From assembly GCF_038024875.1 (NCBI RefSeq), contig NZ_CP136136.1:4402001-4466000 (forward strand): a DNA stretch of 64,000 nucleotides. The letters run 5' to 3'. The stretch comes from Gordonia rubripertincta. GTDB lineage: Bacteria; Actinomycetota; Actinomycetes; Mycobacteriales; Mycobacteriaceae. The notes under the pieces are model-generated. The model saw nothing but the letters and a program-made list of their open reading frames with translations. It did no database searches and was not told where the DNA came from. Made by a program: the position numbers and the translations under genes. This document shows positions 45,816 through 55,011 of the stretch, piece by piece (position 1 is the stretch's first letter; each line of letters starts with the position of its first letter).

Positions 45816-45841
45816 GAGAAGTCAGTGGTCGCGGTCCGCGA

Positions 45842-46111
45842 TCAGCGACGCAGGCCGAGGCGCTCGATGAGCGAACGGTAGCGGTTGATGTCGACCTTGG
45901 CGACGTACTTCAGCAGGCGGCGACGACGGCCGACGAGCAGCAGCAGGCCGCGGCGGCTGTGGTGGTCGTGCTTGTGCTGCTTGAGGTGCTCGGTGAGGTC
46001 GACGATGCGCTTGGTGAGCAGGGCGACCTGGGCCTCGGGCGAACCGGTGTCGGTCTCGTGCAGACCGTATTCGCTGAGGATTTCCTTCTTCTGCTCGACA
46101 GTCAAAGCCAT
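45842..46111 (-). CDS. rpsO: 30S ribosomal protein S15
   Basis: The 89-residue full-length S15, which binds 16S rRNA helices 20-22. Visible blocks: KKEILSEYGLHETDTGSPEAQVALLTKRIVDLTEHLKQHKHDHHSRRGLLLLVGRRRRLLKYV. It lies in the classical rpsO-pnp order. S15 represses its own mRNA in several bacteria; nothing specific can be read here. Confidence 0.98.
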   Translation of the reverse strand: MALTVEQKKEILSEYGLHETDTGSPEAQVALLTKRIVDLTEHLKQHKHDHHSRRGLLLLVGRRRRLLKYVAKVDINRYRSLIERLGLRR

Positions 46112-46188
46112 GGAGGTACTCCTGTTTCTCAGTGCCGCGTCTCAGATACATCCGGTGCGCCACCGCGGACTGCAGCAACACCGACTGA

Positions 46189-46884
46189 TCAGGCTACCTG
46201 CCCGCGTGTGCCCGACCCAAATCCGAGCGTGACCGGCCCGAGTCCGTGGATGCTCGTGGCCGCATCACGGCCGAGCCACCACCACACCAGGGCGACGGCG
46301 ACGACACCGACGACCGCGCCGACGACGATCGCGATGGCGAGCAGACGCCGGGCCGGTTGCCGTTCGGCGCCGCGACCGGTCAGTGAGACGCCGAGCAGTC
46401 CGAGAACGACCGAGGTCAGCGCCGCGGCAAGCATCAGGAACAGCCCGGCGGTCGGCTCCCCCACGTCGGCGGCCGCCGACGTCGCACCGATCTCGCCCAG
46501 CGGCAGCGTCAGCCCGAGGGGCCGGACCGGGACCGCACCGGCCATGACGACCACGCCGACCCCGGCCCCGGCGACCGTGGCGAAACCCGAGTGAGCTGCA
46601 CCCACCCGCCGCACAAGGCCGTAGAGGGCGGCGAGACCACCGACGATGATCAGTAGACCGAGGGTGACGGTGAACCACCCGAGCGTCAGTTGGGTTCCGA
46701 GCGTCTCCGCGTAGCGCCCGTCGTGGACGCCGAAACCGTTCGGGTTGAGCGGCGCGAGTCCCACCGAGGCGAGGTCCACCCACTGCATGAACGTCGCGGC
46801 CACGACCACCAGGCCGAGCACGACCGACGCGAGGGCCGCGGCGATCGCGGAGGTATGCGCGGGGCTCCTGCCGGGAGTGCTCAC
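46189..46884 (-). CDS. Membrane protein of unknown function, coupled to ribF
   Basis: A 231-residue protein with about five hydrophobic segments (ALASVVLGLVVVAATFMQWV, TLGWFTVTLGLLIIVGGLAALYGLV, FATVAGAGVGVVVMAG, FLMLAAALTSVVLGLLGVSL, LLAIAIVVGAVVGVVAVALVWWWL). The GTG start overlaps the ribF stop by 4 bp (GTGA). No family recognised with confidence. Position between ribF and rpsO gives no strong functional hint. Confidence 0.72.
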   Translation of the reverse strand: MSTPGRSPAHTSAIAAALASVVLGLVVVAATFMQWVDLASVGLAPLNPNGFGVHDGRYAETLGTQLTLGWFTVTLGLLIIVGGLAALYGLVRRVGAAHSGFATVAGAGVGVVVMAGAVPVRPLGLTLPLGEIGATSAAADVGEPTAGLFLMLAAALTSVVLGLLGVSLTGRGAERQPARRLLAIAIVVGAVVGVVAVALVWWWLGRDAATSIHGLGPVTLGFGSGTRGQVA

Positions 46885-47852
46885 GATGTCTCGGCCGCCG
46901 CCAGGATCTCCCTGGTCTTGGCGACGTCGTTCCCCATCTCCTCGATGAGGGCGTCGATCCCGTCGAACTGGACCATGCCGCGGATGCGGTGGACGAAGTC
47001 GACGGCGACGTGCTGGCCGTAGAGGTCGGCGTTCTTGTCCAGGACGAAGGCCTCGACGGTCCGGGTGCGGCCGGAGAAGGTCGGGTTGGTGCCCACCGAC
47101 ACCGCTGCCTGGTAGCGCTCCCCCGGCAGGACCTCACCGACGGCAGGACCGACACCGAGGATCGTGAACCAGGCGGCGTACACGCCGTCGGCCGGGATCG
47201 CGGCGTACATCGGGGGCGCGACGTTGGCGGTCGGATAACCGAGATCGCGTCCGCGGCCGTCACCGCGGACGACCACACCCTCCACCCGATGCGGGCGGCC
47301 GAGAGCCTCGGCGGCACGATCCATGTCGCCGGCGGCGACGCAGGAACGGATGTAGGTCGACGAGTAGGTCACCGCGTGTTCGCCGAACAGTGAGATGGCC
47401 TGCACCTCGAAGCCGAACTTCGCGCCCAACTCGGTCAACTTCGCGACGTCGCCGGCGGCCTTGCGCCCGAAGGTGAAGTTGTCCCCCACCACCACCTCGG
47501 CGGCATGCAGTGTCTCCACGAGGATGTCGTGGGCGAAGTCTTTGGGCGAGCGGGCCGCGAGCTCCGGGGTGAACGGCATCACGCAGAAGACGTCGATCCC
47601 GAGTTCCTCGGCCAGTTCCGCCCGTCGCGTCAGCGTGGTCAGTTGCGGCGGATGGGATCCCGGCCGCACGACCTCCGACGGATGCGGGTCGAAGGTCATC
47701 AGCACGGAGGGCACCCCGTGCTCCTTCGCCGCCTTCGTCGCGGCATGGATCAGTTCGGCATGCCCACGGTGCACACCGTCGAAGACACCGATGGTGACCA
47801 CGCACCGTCCCCAGTCCGCGGGGATGTCATCAAGACCTCGCCATCGCAACAC
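46881..47852 (-). CDS. ribF: Bifunctional riboflavin kinase/FAD synthetase RibF
   Basis: Makes FMN and FAD. The N-terminal FAD synthetase domain has VVTIGVFDGVHRGHAELI (HxGH motif) and VVVGDNFTFGRKAAGD, YSSTYIR. The C-terminal riboflavin kinase domain has GRDLGYPTANV (the PTAN motif) and GVYAAWF, SVGTNPTF. 323 residues. The start is GTG 47852 before MLRWRGLDDIP. It is divergent from mntR. Confidence 0.96.
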   Translation of the reverse strand: MLRWRGLDDIPADWGRCVVTIGVFDGVHRGHAELIHAATKAAKEHGVPSVLMTFDPHPSEVVRPGSHPPQLTTLTRRAELAEELGIDVFCVMPFTPELAARSPKDFAHDILVETLHAAEVVVGDNFTFGRKAAGDVAKLTELGAKFGFEVQAISLFGEHAVTYSSTYIRSCVAAGDMDRAAEALGRPHRVEGVVVRGDGRGRDLGYPTANVAPPMYAAIPADGVYAAWFTILGVGPAVGEVLPGERYQAAVSVGTNPTFSGRTRTVEAFVLDKNADLYGQHVAVDFVHRIRGMVQFDGIDALIEEMGNDVAKTREILAAAETS

Positions 47853-47968
47853 GCGACCAGCCTACGGGGAGCACCTGTTCCAAACCACCACCGCCACACG
47901 CCTGGAAGCGAACACGGGGCCGACGACGAGGTGTCGGCGAGGCGACCGGGGGGCGCTAAGCTCGATCC

Positions 47969-48658
47969 ATGCCATGGCGATCAGACCGTCCGGTGACCGA
48001 GCTGTCACAGGTCACCCAGGACTATCTGAAGGTCATCTGGACCAGCCAGGAGTGGGAGGACGTCAAGGTCACCACCAAGCTGCTGGCCCAGTCCCTCGGA
48101 GTTTCCCCGTCCACCGCGTCGGAGGCCATCCGCAAGCTCGCCGACCAGGGTCTGGTCTCCCACGAGCCCTACGGGGCGGTGACTCTCACCGATCACGGCC
48201 GTGAGGCCGCGGTCCTCATGGTGCGGCGCCACCGTCTCATCGAGACCTTCCTCGTCCGTGAACTCGGCTACCGCTGGGACGAGGTGCACGACGAGGCCGA
48301 GATCCTCGAACACGCCGTCTCCGACCGCCTGATGGCCCGGCTCGACGCCAAACTCGGCTTCCCCGACCGGGATCCGCACGGCGACCCGATCCCCGCACTC
48401 GACGGTTCGATCCCCACACCCGCCGCGGCACTGCTCGCCGACCTCGAGGTCGGCGCGTCGGGGTGCATCGCACGCATCTCCGACACCGACCCGGAGATGC
48501 TGCGCTATTTCGACGAAGTGGGCGTGGCCCTCGACTGCGTCGTGACCGTCGCCGAGAAGCGACCGTTCGCCGGCACCATCTCGGTCTCCCTCGACGACGC
48601 GGCGCCGATCGATCTGGGCGACATCGCCGCCCGCGCGATCTTCGTCGTCCCGCGCTAA
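47969..48658 (+). CDS. mntR: DtxR-family metal-dependent repressor, MntR/SirR type
   Basis: A 229-residue regulator. The helix-turn-helix is YLKVIWTSQEWEDVKVTTKLLAQSLGVSPSTASEAIRKLADQGLVSHEPYGAVTLT. The dimer/metal domain has HRLIETFLVRELGYRWDEVHDEAEILEHAVSD with the expected His/Glu ligands, then a C-terminal FeoA/SH3-like domain. A start at GTG 47993 is possible. The Mn2+ riboswitch before terC makes a joint Mn homeostasis circuit plausible. It overlaps truB tail-to-tail by 4 bp. Confidence 0.9.
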   Translation: MPWRSDRPVTELSQVTQDYLKVIWTSQEWEDVKVTTKLLAQSLGVSPSTASEAIRKLADQGLVSHEPYGAVTLTDHGREAAVLMVRRHRLIETFLVRELGYRWDEVHDEAEILEHAVSDRLMARLDAKLGFPDRDPHGDPIPALDGSIPTPAAALLADLEVGASGCIARISDTDPEMLRYFDEVGVALDCVVTVAEKRPFAGTISVSLDDAAPIDLGDIAARAIFVVPR

Positions 48659-49575
48659 CGCAGGGTCGCGGGTCGTACCACCATCACCGAACTCGCCCGC
48701 TTGCCCTTCTCCTGGATCAGCGCGATGGCCTGCTCGTGCGGGTCGACGACCACGTAGACGCCCTTCAAACCGATCGGCTCGAGCCACCGTCCCTGGCTGA
48801 TGGATTCGGCCTCGTCGTCGCTGATGTCACGACGCGGGAAGGACAGCTTCACGGCCTCGTCGATGTCGAGGCTGACGCGGCCGTCCTCACGGACCTCGTC
48901 GAGCGTGCGCGCGTACTCGAGGGTGAACGGCCCGACCGCGGTGCGGCGAAGCGCGGTGAGGTGTCCCCCGACCCCGAGTGCGGCACCGAGGTCACGGGCC
49001 AGGGAACGAATGTAGGTGCCCGACGAACAGTCCACGGCGACATCGAGATCCACGACGCCGGGGGTGCCGTTGTCGGTGTCACCGCCGCGACGGGTGGCGA
49101 GCACGTCGAAGCGCGACACGGTGACCGGGCGGGCCTCGAGGTCGAAGTCGGCGCCGGTGCGGACCAGGGCGTGTGCCCGCCGGCCGTCGACCTTGATCGC
49201 CGACACCCTCGCCGGGACCTGCTGGATGTCGCCGGTGAGATCGGCGACGCCCGAGGCGATCTCGTCGTCGGTGACACCGGAGGCGTCCGCGGTGGCGAGG
49301 ATCTCCCCCTCGCGGTCGTCGGTGGTGGTCGAGGCGCCCAGGCGGATGGTCGCCGTGTAGGACTTGGTGGTCAGTGACAGCAGGCCGAGAAGCTTTGTCG
49401 CCCTCTCGATCCCGACGACGAGAACGCCGGTGGCCATCGGGTCCAGGGTGCCGGCGTGGCCGACCCGGCGGGTGTCGAAGATCTTGCGGCACCGCGACAC
49501 CACGTCGTGGCTGGTGATCCCGGCCTGCTTGTCGACGATGAGCAGGCCGGCCTTCTCGATGGTTGCGTCGGCCAT
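48655..49575 (-). CDS. truB: tRNA pseudouridine(55) synthase TruB
   Basis: Isomerises U55 in tRNA T-loops. A 306-residue enzyme with GLLIVDKQAGITSHDVVSRCRKIF, the catalytic Asp in VGHAGTLDPMATGVLVVG, YTATIRLGASTTTDDREGE and the later CSSGTYIRSLARDLGAALG. A C-terminal PUA-like part follows (GVYVVVDPHEQAIALIQEKG). The ATG at 49575 lies 1 bp after the pptT stop. Confidence 0.96.
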   Translation of the reverse strand: MADATIEKAGLLIVDKQAGITSHDVVSRCRKIFDTRRVGHAGTLDPMATGVLVVGIERATKLLGLLSLTTKSYTATIRLGASTTTDDREGEILATADASGVTDDEIASGVADLTGDIQQVPARVSAIKVDGRRAHALVRTGADFDLEARPVTVSRFDVLATRRGGDTDNGTPGVVDLDVAVDCSSGTYIRSLARDLGAALGVGGHLTALRRTAVGPFTLEYARTLDEVREDGRVSLDIDEAVKLSFPRRDISDDEAESISQGRWLEPIGLKGVYVVVDPHEQAIALIQEKGKRASSVMVVRPATLR

Positions 49576-49576
49576 G

Positions 49577-50233
49577 TCAGACCATCGCGATCGTCGTGGT
49601 GATGATGCCCCGTTCGACGAGCCAGCGGCCGTGGAACTCGAGCACCGGCGCACCGCCGTCGGAGGCGGCCGGATCGATCAGGATGCGCGAGATGAACGTC
49701 CCGGACGTCTCCGCGGTCTGCTCGAAGGTGATGAGGGCGTCCTCGAAACCCAACCATCGCTTGGTGATCGGGAACCACGCCTTGTAGGTGGCCTCTTTGG
49801 CGCAGAACAGCAACCGGTCCCAGTGCAGTCCGGCCGGGCGGGTCGCGAGGACCTCGCGCTCGGCGGGCAGGCTGGTGTGCTCGAGCACACCGTCGGGCAG
49901 TGCGTCGTGCGGTTCGGCGTCCATGCCGAGCGACCGCACCCCCATCGCGTGCGCGACGATCGCGGCGCGGTAGCCGTCGCAGTGGGTGAGGCTGCCCACG
50001 ATGCCCGCGGGCCAGATGGGGGCGCCCTTGTCGCCCTTGAGGATCGGCACCGGGTCGTAGCCCAGCTGCCCCAGTGCCTGCCGGGCACAGTGGCGGACGG
50101 TGGTGAACTCGCGGCGACGCTTCTCCACGGCCTTGCCGATGAGTGCCTGCTCGGCGGGCATCGCGATCAGTCCGGGCGGATCGTCGAACGCCTCCGCCGA
50201 GGCGACCCCGGATGGGAGGAGTTGTTCGATCAC
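49577..50233 (-). CDS. pptT: 4'-phosphopantetheinyl transferase PptT
   Basis: A Sfp-type enzyme that loads carrier domains of polyketide, mycolate and siderophore synthases. 218 residues with KRRREFTTVRHCARQAL, GSLTHCDGYRAAIVA, the Mg-binding SLGMDAEPHD and the signature FCAKEATYKAWFP. Corresponds to Rv2794c. The start overlaps the metallophosphoesterase stop by 4 bp, a conserved gene pair in mycobacteria. Confidence 0.95.
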   Translation of the reverse strand: MIEQLLPSGVASAEAFDDPPGLIAMPAEQALIGKAVEKRRREFTTVRHCARQALGQLGYDPVPILKGDKGAPIWPAGIVGSLTHCDGYRAAIVAHAMGVRSLGMDAEPHDALPDGVLEHTSLPAEREVLATRPAGLHWDRLLFCAKEATYKAWFPITKRWLGFEDALITFEQTAETSGTFISRILIDPAASDGGAPVLEFHGRWLVERGIITTTIAMV

Positions 50234-51219
50234 TGCTCGTCCTTTCGTGCTTGCCGTTCCGCCTGCCGCGTCCGGCGCTCCGCCTGCCTCTGTTCCACCC
50301 GTGCCCGGAATTCCGCGGCGCGCTCGGCGTAGTCGGGCGGCAGGTTGAACCGCACCCCGTGCTCGGGGAGATCTGTCTCGCCGAGGCCGTCACCGGGCAC
50401 GATGTTGCGCATCAACGGGTTCGGCAGGCCGCGCCGCTTCCACTCGCGCGGGTAACCGACCGACACCTCCTCGAACCGGATGCCGTCGTACCAGGTGGTG
50501 CGTGGGATGTGCAGGTGCCCGTAGACACAGCACGCGGCGTTGAACTCGGTGTGCCAGTCGGCGGTCAGCTCGCTGCCGCACCACAGTGCGAACTCCGGGT
50601 AGATGAGGGCATCGCAGGGCTCGCGACGCAGCGGCCAGTGGTTGATGAGGACCGTCTTCTCCGACGGGTCGAGGGCCTGAAGCCGACGGCGGGTGATCTC
50701 GATGCGCGCCCGGCCCCAGGCATCCCGGGTCGGGAACGGCTCGGGCGAGAGCAGGAACTCGTCGGTCGCCACCACGTTGCGTTCCCGCGCCAATGCCAGC
50801 GCGGTCAGCTTGTTGGCCGTGCCCTCCGGCCGGAACGTGTAGTCGTACAGCAGGAACATCGGGACCACGCGGACCGGATCGCCGCCGTCACCCGGATCGA
50901 ACAGCGGGTAGATGTCCTCCGGGGTCACCACACCGATGTCGCGGCACGCCTGCACGAGATAGTCATAGCGGGCCACCCCGAACACCTGCAGCGGGTCCTT
51001 GGCCGTGGTGTACAGCTCGTGATTGCCCGGGACCCAGATGACGGTGTGGAAGCGGGTCCGCAGCCGGCGCAGGGTGTCGACGATGTCGTCGGTGCGTTCG
51101 GCGACGTCACCGGCCACGATCAGCCAGTCGCCCGGCGACGTCGGCCGGATCTCGTCGATGATGTGCTCGTTGCCCCGATGGGCGACGTGCAGATCGCTGA
51201 TCGCCCACAAAGTTGCCAC
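50230..51219 (-). CDS. Calcineurin-like metallophosphoesterase (Rv2795c/PptH family)
   Basis: A 329-residue two-metal phosphoesterase with AISDLHVAHRGN, IVAGDVAERTD, VPGNHELYTT and VYGHLHIPRTTWY. Its M. tuberculosis counterpart Rv2795c has been described as a phosphopantetheinyl hydrolase (PptH) that opposes PptT; the gene pair here supports the same role. The GTG at 51219 is taken because homology starts at LWAISDLH; 51252 is an alternative. The tail is very rich in Arg, Glu and Gln. Confidence 0.9.
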   Translation of the reverse strand: MATLWAISDLHVAHRGNEHIIDEIRPTSPGDWLIVAGDVAERTDDIVDTLRRLRTRFHTVIWVPGNHELYTTAKDPLQVFGVARYDYLVQACRDIGVVTPEDIYPLFDPGDGGDPVRVVPMFLLYDYTFRPEGTANKLTALALARERNVVATDEFLLSPEPFPTRDAWGRARIEITRRRLQALDPSEKTVLINHWPLRREPCDALIYPEFALWCGSELTADWHTEFNAACCVYGHLHIPRTTWYDGIRFEEVSVGYPREWKRRGLPNPLMRNIVPGDGLGETDLPEHGVRFNLPPDYAERAAEFRARVEQRQAERRTRQAERQARKDEQ

Positions 51220-51288
51220 GAGGATCCATCGTGCCAGAGGTCGTGAATCCACCGTGCCCGGGGCGGGTCGGCGTGGGACGATCGAGCG

Positions 51289-52134
51289 GTGTACGGCGCA
51301 CCCGTCGCCCCGAGCGGATCACGTCTGCCGGGCAATCGCGGACCCTGGTGGGTCCAGGTCGTCGTGAGCTTCCTGATCCTGCTCGCCTACCTCGTCGCGC
51401 AGGTGACGGCCTTCGCCGTCGGCGACACCACCGAGCGGTGGACGCAGTACGGCCTGAGCGGGGGCGTCCTTGTCGTCTTCGTGGTGATCACCGCGGCGTG
51501 GGCACGGTCCGGGTGGCGGGTGACCGTGGCGGTGCTTCTCGGCCTGCTGTTCGTCGGGTTGGAGCGGCTCGCGCTGCTCCCCTTCTACCTCGATCTCTCG
51601 GTCACCCAGGATTGGTCGTCGGAGGTGTTCCGGTTCGCCTCGATGGCCGCCACCGCGACGCTGCTCACCGGCCAGGTCGTCGTGTGGTCGATCGCCCGAC
51701 GACAGACGGCCATGACCTGGGTGGGCCTGCTCCCGTTCGCCGGACTGGTCGCGCTGGGGACGTGGGCGACCTACTATCACCAGCCCGACTTCGGCGTCGA
51801 CCTCACGGCCACCGAGGTCGCCCTGCCCCTGCACTACTGGATCGGCGTCATCGCATTCGAGACCATGTTCGGCGTCGCGGCCGTCCTCGTCCTGTGGGCG
51901 TGCGACGCGATCGGCCTCGCGACCCGCCGATCGCGCGCGACCAGCAGCCCGGCGGCCGGCCCGAACGTGGAGAGCTTCCGGACCACTCAGCTCTACCGGA
52001 CGCAGGCCGGTCACCCGGATCTGCGGGAGACCGAGCGGTACCGGCCGCCGCCTCCCCCGCTCGCCCAGCCGCCGCGGCGACCCGACGACCCGTCCTTCCG
52101 GACCACCCGGATCCGGCGGCCCCGCGACGACTGA
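51289..52134 (+). CDS. Multi-pass membrane protein of unknown function
   Basis: A 281-residue protein with about six hydrophobic helices between residues 20 and 215 (WWVQVVVSFLILLAYLVAQV, GGVLVVFVVITAAW, VTVAVLLGLLFVGLERLALL and others). The cytoplasmic tail is low-complexity and Pro/Arg-rich with FRTTQLYRT and FRTTRIRR repeats that could be phosphorylation sites. The start is GTG. Not recognised. Divergent from the metallophosphoesterase and convergent with the MATE gene. Confidence 0.75.
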   Translation: MYGAPVAPSGSRLPGNRGPWWVQVVVSFLILLAYLVAQVTAFAVGDTTERWTQYGLSGGVLVVFVVITAAWARSGWRVTVAVLLGLLFVGLERLALLPFYLDLSVTQDWSSEVFRFASMAATATLLTGQVVVWSIARRQTAMTWVGLLPFAGLVALGTWATYYHQPDFGVDLTATEVALPLHYWIGVIAFETMFGVAAVLVLWACDAIGLATRRSRATSSPAAGPNVESFRTTQLYRTQAGHPDLRETERYRPPPPPLAQPPRRPDDPSFRTTRIRRPRDD

Positions 52135-52139
52135 CGAGT

Positions 52140-52166
52140 GTCAGGCGGGTACGGCACCCGCCTGAC
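52140..52166. terminator. Bidirectional hairpin between convergent genes
   Basis: GTCAGGCGGGT (52140-52150) pairs perfectly with ACCCGCCTGAC (52156-52166) around a 5-base loop. It begins 6 bases after the plus-strand stop and contains the stop codon of the minus-strand MATE gene. Confidence 0.7.
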
Positions 52167-53517
52167 GCCAGCGGCCGGAGCGGATGCGCCACACGACGGT
52201 CGCGAGCCGGACGACCATGAAGACCACGAGTCCCGACCACACCCCGGCCAGTCCCCAGTCGAAGATCAGCGACAGCCAGATCAGCGGCAGGAACCCGACG
52301 AGCGCGCCGGTCAGGGTCGCGGTACGGAGGAAGGCGGCGTCGCCGCTGCCGAGCAGGACGCCGTCGAGAGCGAAGACCACACCGGCGATCGGCATCATGC
52401 CGACGAAGAACCACCACGGCACGCCGATCGCGTCCAGCACGGCGTCGTCGGAGGTGAAGATGCGCGGGATGAGCGTCGCACCGGCGGCGAAGACCGCGGC
52501 CATCGCGGTCGCGGCAACCACCGACACCCCGGTCACGCGGCGGGCCACGGTGTCGGCGACCTTGACCCGACCACCGCCTAGTGCGGCGCCGACGAGCGCC
52601 TGCGCGGCGATCGCGACCGAGTCGAGGAACAGCGCCATGAACTCCCAGAGCTGCAGCACGAGCTGATGCGCCGCGACCTGCGCGACGCCGAACCGGGCGG
52701 CCACCGCGGCGGCCGAGACGAAACAGATCTGGAAAGACAGGCTGCGCACGATGAGATCGCGTGCCATCGACAGCTGGGCGCCGATGATTCTCCGGTCGGG
52801 TCTGAACCCGTTCGACTCCGGTGAGGAGGCCGCCTCGCGGATCACCCGCACCGCGAACAGCACGCCCGTGACGCCCTGGCCGATCACGTTGGCGACGGCG
52901 CTGCCCGGGAGGCCGAGGCGCGGGAACGGTCCGACCCCGTGCACGAGGCCGACGACCAGCACTGCGGCGAGCGACAACCCGATGACCACATAGACCACGG
53001 GACGGCGGGTGTCCTGCACACCGCGCATCCAGCCGTTGCCGGCCATCGACAGCAGGATCAGCGGCACCCCGAACATCGCGATGCGCATCCAGTGCGCGGC
53101 GTCGGCGGCCACCGCGGCCGACTCCGGCGACGACGCCCCGACGAGCAGCCGCATGACCATCGGCGCGAGCGGATAGGCGACCGCGACGATCACCACGCCG
53201 ACGGCGACCGCGATCCAGCTGGCCTGCACGCCCTCCCGCACCGCGCCGACCCGGTCACCCGCTCCGAACCTGCGCGCCGACCGGGCCGTCGTGCCATATG
53301 ACAGGAAGGTGAGCTGGGTGCTGACGATCGAGAGGACCAGCGTGCCGACACCGAGCGCGGCGAGCTGATCGCCGCCGAGACGGCCGACGACCGCGAGGTC
53401 GAGAAGCAGGTAGAGGGGTGGTGCGATCAGGACCGCGAGCGCCGAGACGGTCAGCGTCGCGATACGTGCGACACCTGCCTCGTCAGTTGTCGCGGCCTCT
53501 CCGCGGGTCTCGGTCAG
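52141..53517 (-). CDS. dinF: MATE family efflux transporter, DinF-like
   Basis: A multidrug/organic cation exporter of about 458 residues with twelve membrane segments. LIAPPLYLLLDLAVVGRLGGDQLAALGVGTLVL is the DinF-type N-terminus, then GTTARSARRFGAGDR, MAGNGWMRGVQDTRRPV and ALDGVLLGSGDAAFLRTATL. No ATG, GTG or TTG lies in frame near the expected start. The best candidate is CTG 53517, with GGAG five bases upstream, overlapping the nrnA stop. The frame stays open upstream through nrnA only as a shadow. Corresponds to Rv2836c. Confidence 0.9.
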   Translation of the reverse strand: MTETRGEAATTDEAGVARIATLTVSALAVLIAPPLYLLLDLAVVGRLGGDQLAALGVGTLVLSIVSTQLTFLSYGTTARSARRFGAGDRVGAVREGVQASWIAVAVGVVIVAVAYPLAPMVMRLLVGASSPESAAVAADAAHWMRIAMFGVPLILLSMAGNGWMRGVQDTRRPVVYVVIGLSLAAVLVVGLVHGVGPFPRLGLPGSAVANVIGQGVTGVLFAVRVIREAASSPESNGFRPDRRIIGAQLSMARDLIVRSLSFQICFVSAAAVAARFGVAQVAAHQLVLQLWEFMALFLDSVAIAAQALVGAALGGGRVKVADTVARRVTGVSVVAATAMAAVFAAGATLIPRIFTSDDAVLDAIGVPWWFFVGMMPIAGVVFALDGVLLGSGDAAFLRTATLTGALVGFLPLIWLSLIFDWGLAGVWSGLVVFMVVRLATVVWRIRSGRWRQAGAVPA

Positions 53518-54470
53518 AGCGACTCCAACAACCTCGCGACCACCTCGTCGGCGGTCCCGGTGTCGCTGTAGCCGGAGGCCTGACGATGCCCGCCGCCACC
53601 GTGGGCGCGGGCGATCGGGACGAGGTCGACGATCTCCTTGGACCGCAACGACACCGTCCACACCCCGGTTGCGTTCTCCTTGAACACCGCGGCCACCTCC
53701 GCGTCGCGGGCCGTCCGGATGGTGTCGACGACGCTCTCGGACTCCTCCCAGCTCATGCCGGCCAGGGCCTTCTGGTCGACGATCGCGTAGACGAGTCCCT
53801 CGCCGTTGCACGCCGACGGGACCAGCTTCGTCGAGGCGAGGACGCCGGACATCATGGCGAACCACTCGAACGGGTGGGAGTCGAAGAGGATGCGGCTCCA
53901 CCGGCGTGCGTCCACGCCGGTCTCCAGCAGGCGCGCCGCGATCCGGAAGGACTGGGGTCGAGCCCAGCGGAACGAACCGGTGTCGGTGGTCAGCCCGGCG
54001 TAGATGCAGGTGGCGATGTCGGCGTCGAGTTCGACGCCGAGCTCGTCGAGAACGTCGAGAACCAGGACCGACGTGCAGTCGGCGGCGGGATCGATCAGGT
54101 CGAGGTCACCGAAACCGCGATTCGACGCGTGATGGTCGATGGTGATCGACGTGGCGGCCTTGCTGAAGACCTCGCCCAACTCGTCGAGGCGTTCGAGGTT
54201 CGCGGCATCGACCGACACCACCAGCGGGTGCCCGACCACCTGGTTCGGGGAACACAGGAGTTTGCTGCCGGGCAGTCCGCCGAGGGAGGCCGGCAGCTGC
54301 TCGGCACCGGGATAGGACACCTCGACGTCGACGCCGCGACGGTCGAGGGCCAGTCCCAGCGCGAGACCGCTGCCGATGGTGTCCGCATCCGGTCGGATGT
54401 GACAACAGATGGTCACCGCCGACGCGGCCGCCAGCTCGGCGGCGATCGCCGCACTCGCCGAAGCGCTCAC
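53514..54470 (-). CDS. nrnA: DHH-family bifunctional oligoribonuclease/PAP phosphatase NrnA
   Basis: A phosphoesterase that degrades nanoRNA and, in mycobacteria, cyclic-di-AMP intermediates and pAp. 318 residues: CHIRPDADTIGSGLAL (motif I), VSVDAANLERLDELG, the DHH motif SITIDHHASNRGFGDLDLI and the DHHA1 end HGGGGHRQASGY. The GTG start overlaps the rbfA stop (GTGA). It belongs to the translation operon that runs from rimP. Confidence 0.95.
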   Translation of the reverse strand: MSASASAAIAAELAAASAVTICCHIRPDADTIGSGLALGLALDRRGVDVEVSYPGAEQLPASLGGLPGSKLLCSPNQVVGHPLVVSVDAANLERLDELGEVFSKAATSITIDHHASNRGFGDLDLIDPAADCTSVLVLDVLDELGVELDADIATCIYAGLTTDTGSFRWARPQSFRIAARLLETGVDARRWSRILFDSHPFEWFAMMSGVLASTKLVPSACNGEGLVYAIVDQKALAGMSWEESESVVDTIRTARDAEVAAVFKENATGVWTVSLRSKEIVDLVPIARAHGGGGHRQASGYSDTGTADEVVARLLESL

Positions 54471-54916
54471 TCGTCGTCGCCGGCGTCGTCTGCCGAGCGA
54501 TAGGGATCGGCGTCACCGGCCGGTGATGCCTCGGCTGCGCGTCGCGCGACGAGTTCGTCGTTGGCGCGGGCGCGAGCGACGAGCTCCTCCATCTGCCGGG
54601 CCGCGTCGGGCACTGTGTCGAGCAGGAAACGCAGGGTCGGGGTGAAGCGGACGCCGGTACCGGCGCCGACCTTGGACCGGAGCACACCGGTCGCCTTGGC
54701 CAGTCCTGCTGCCGCCGCCTCGTAGTCGGGTTCGGCGTCGATGGATTCGCCCATCACCGTGTAGTAGACGGTCGCGTCGTGCAGATCGTTGGTCACGCGG
54801 GTGTCGGTGACCGTCACGTAGGCCAGGCGCGGGTCCTTGATCTCGGTGGCGATCGCCGAGGCGACGATCGTCGAGATCCGCTTGGCCAGACGTTGTGCCC
54901 GTGCTGGATCAGCCAT
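54467..54916 (-). CDS. rbfA: Ribosome-binding factor A
   Basis: A cold-shock 30S maturation factor of the KH type. 149 residues: RAQRLAKRISTIVASAIATEIKDPRLAYVTVTDTRVTNDLHDATVYYTV and FTPTLRFLLD are typical; the tail is acidic and probably flexible. The ATG at 54916 was chosen (MADPARAQ) over 54931. Downstream of infB in the usual order. Confidence 0.95.
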   Translation of the reverse strand: MADPARAQRLAKRISTIVASAIATEIKDPRLAYVTVTDTRVTNDLHDATVYYTVMGESIDAEPDYEAAAAGLAKATGVLRSKVGAGTGVRFTPTLRFLLDTVPDAARQMEELVARARANDELVARRAAEASPAGDADPYRSADDAGDDE

Positions 54917-55011
54917 CGGGGGTCCTTCCATGAGCGGTGCCGTGCGCGCCGGCCCGGTGTCGGGCCGACGCGCACGGACGTGGGTCGAGAGAGCTCAGAA
55001 GCGGACGCGCA

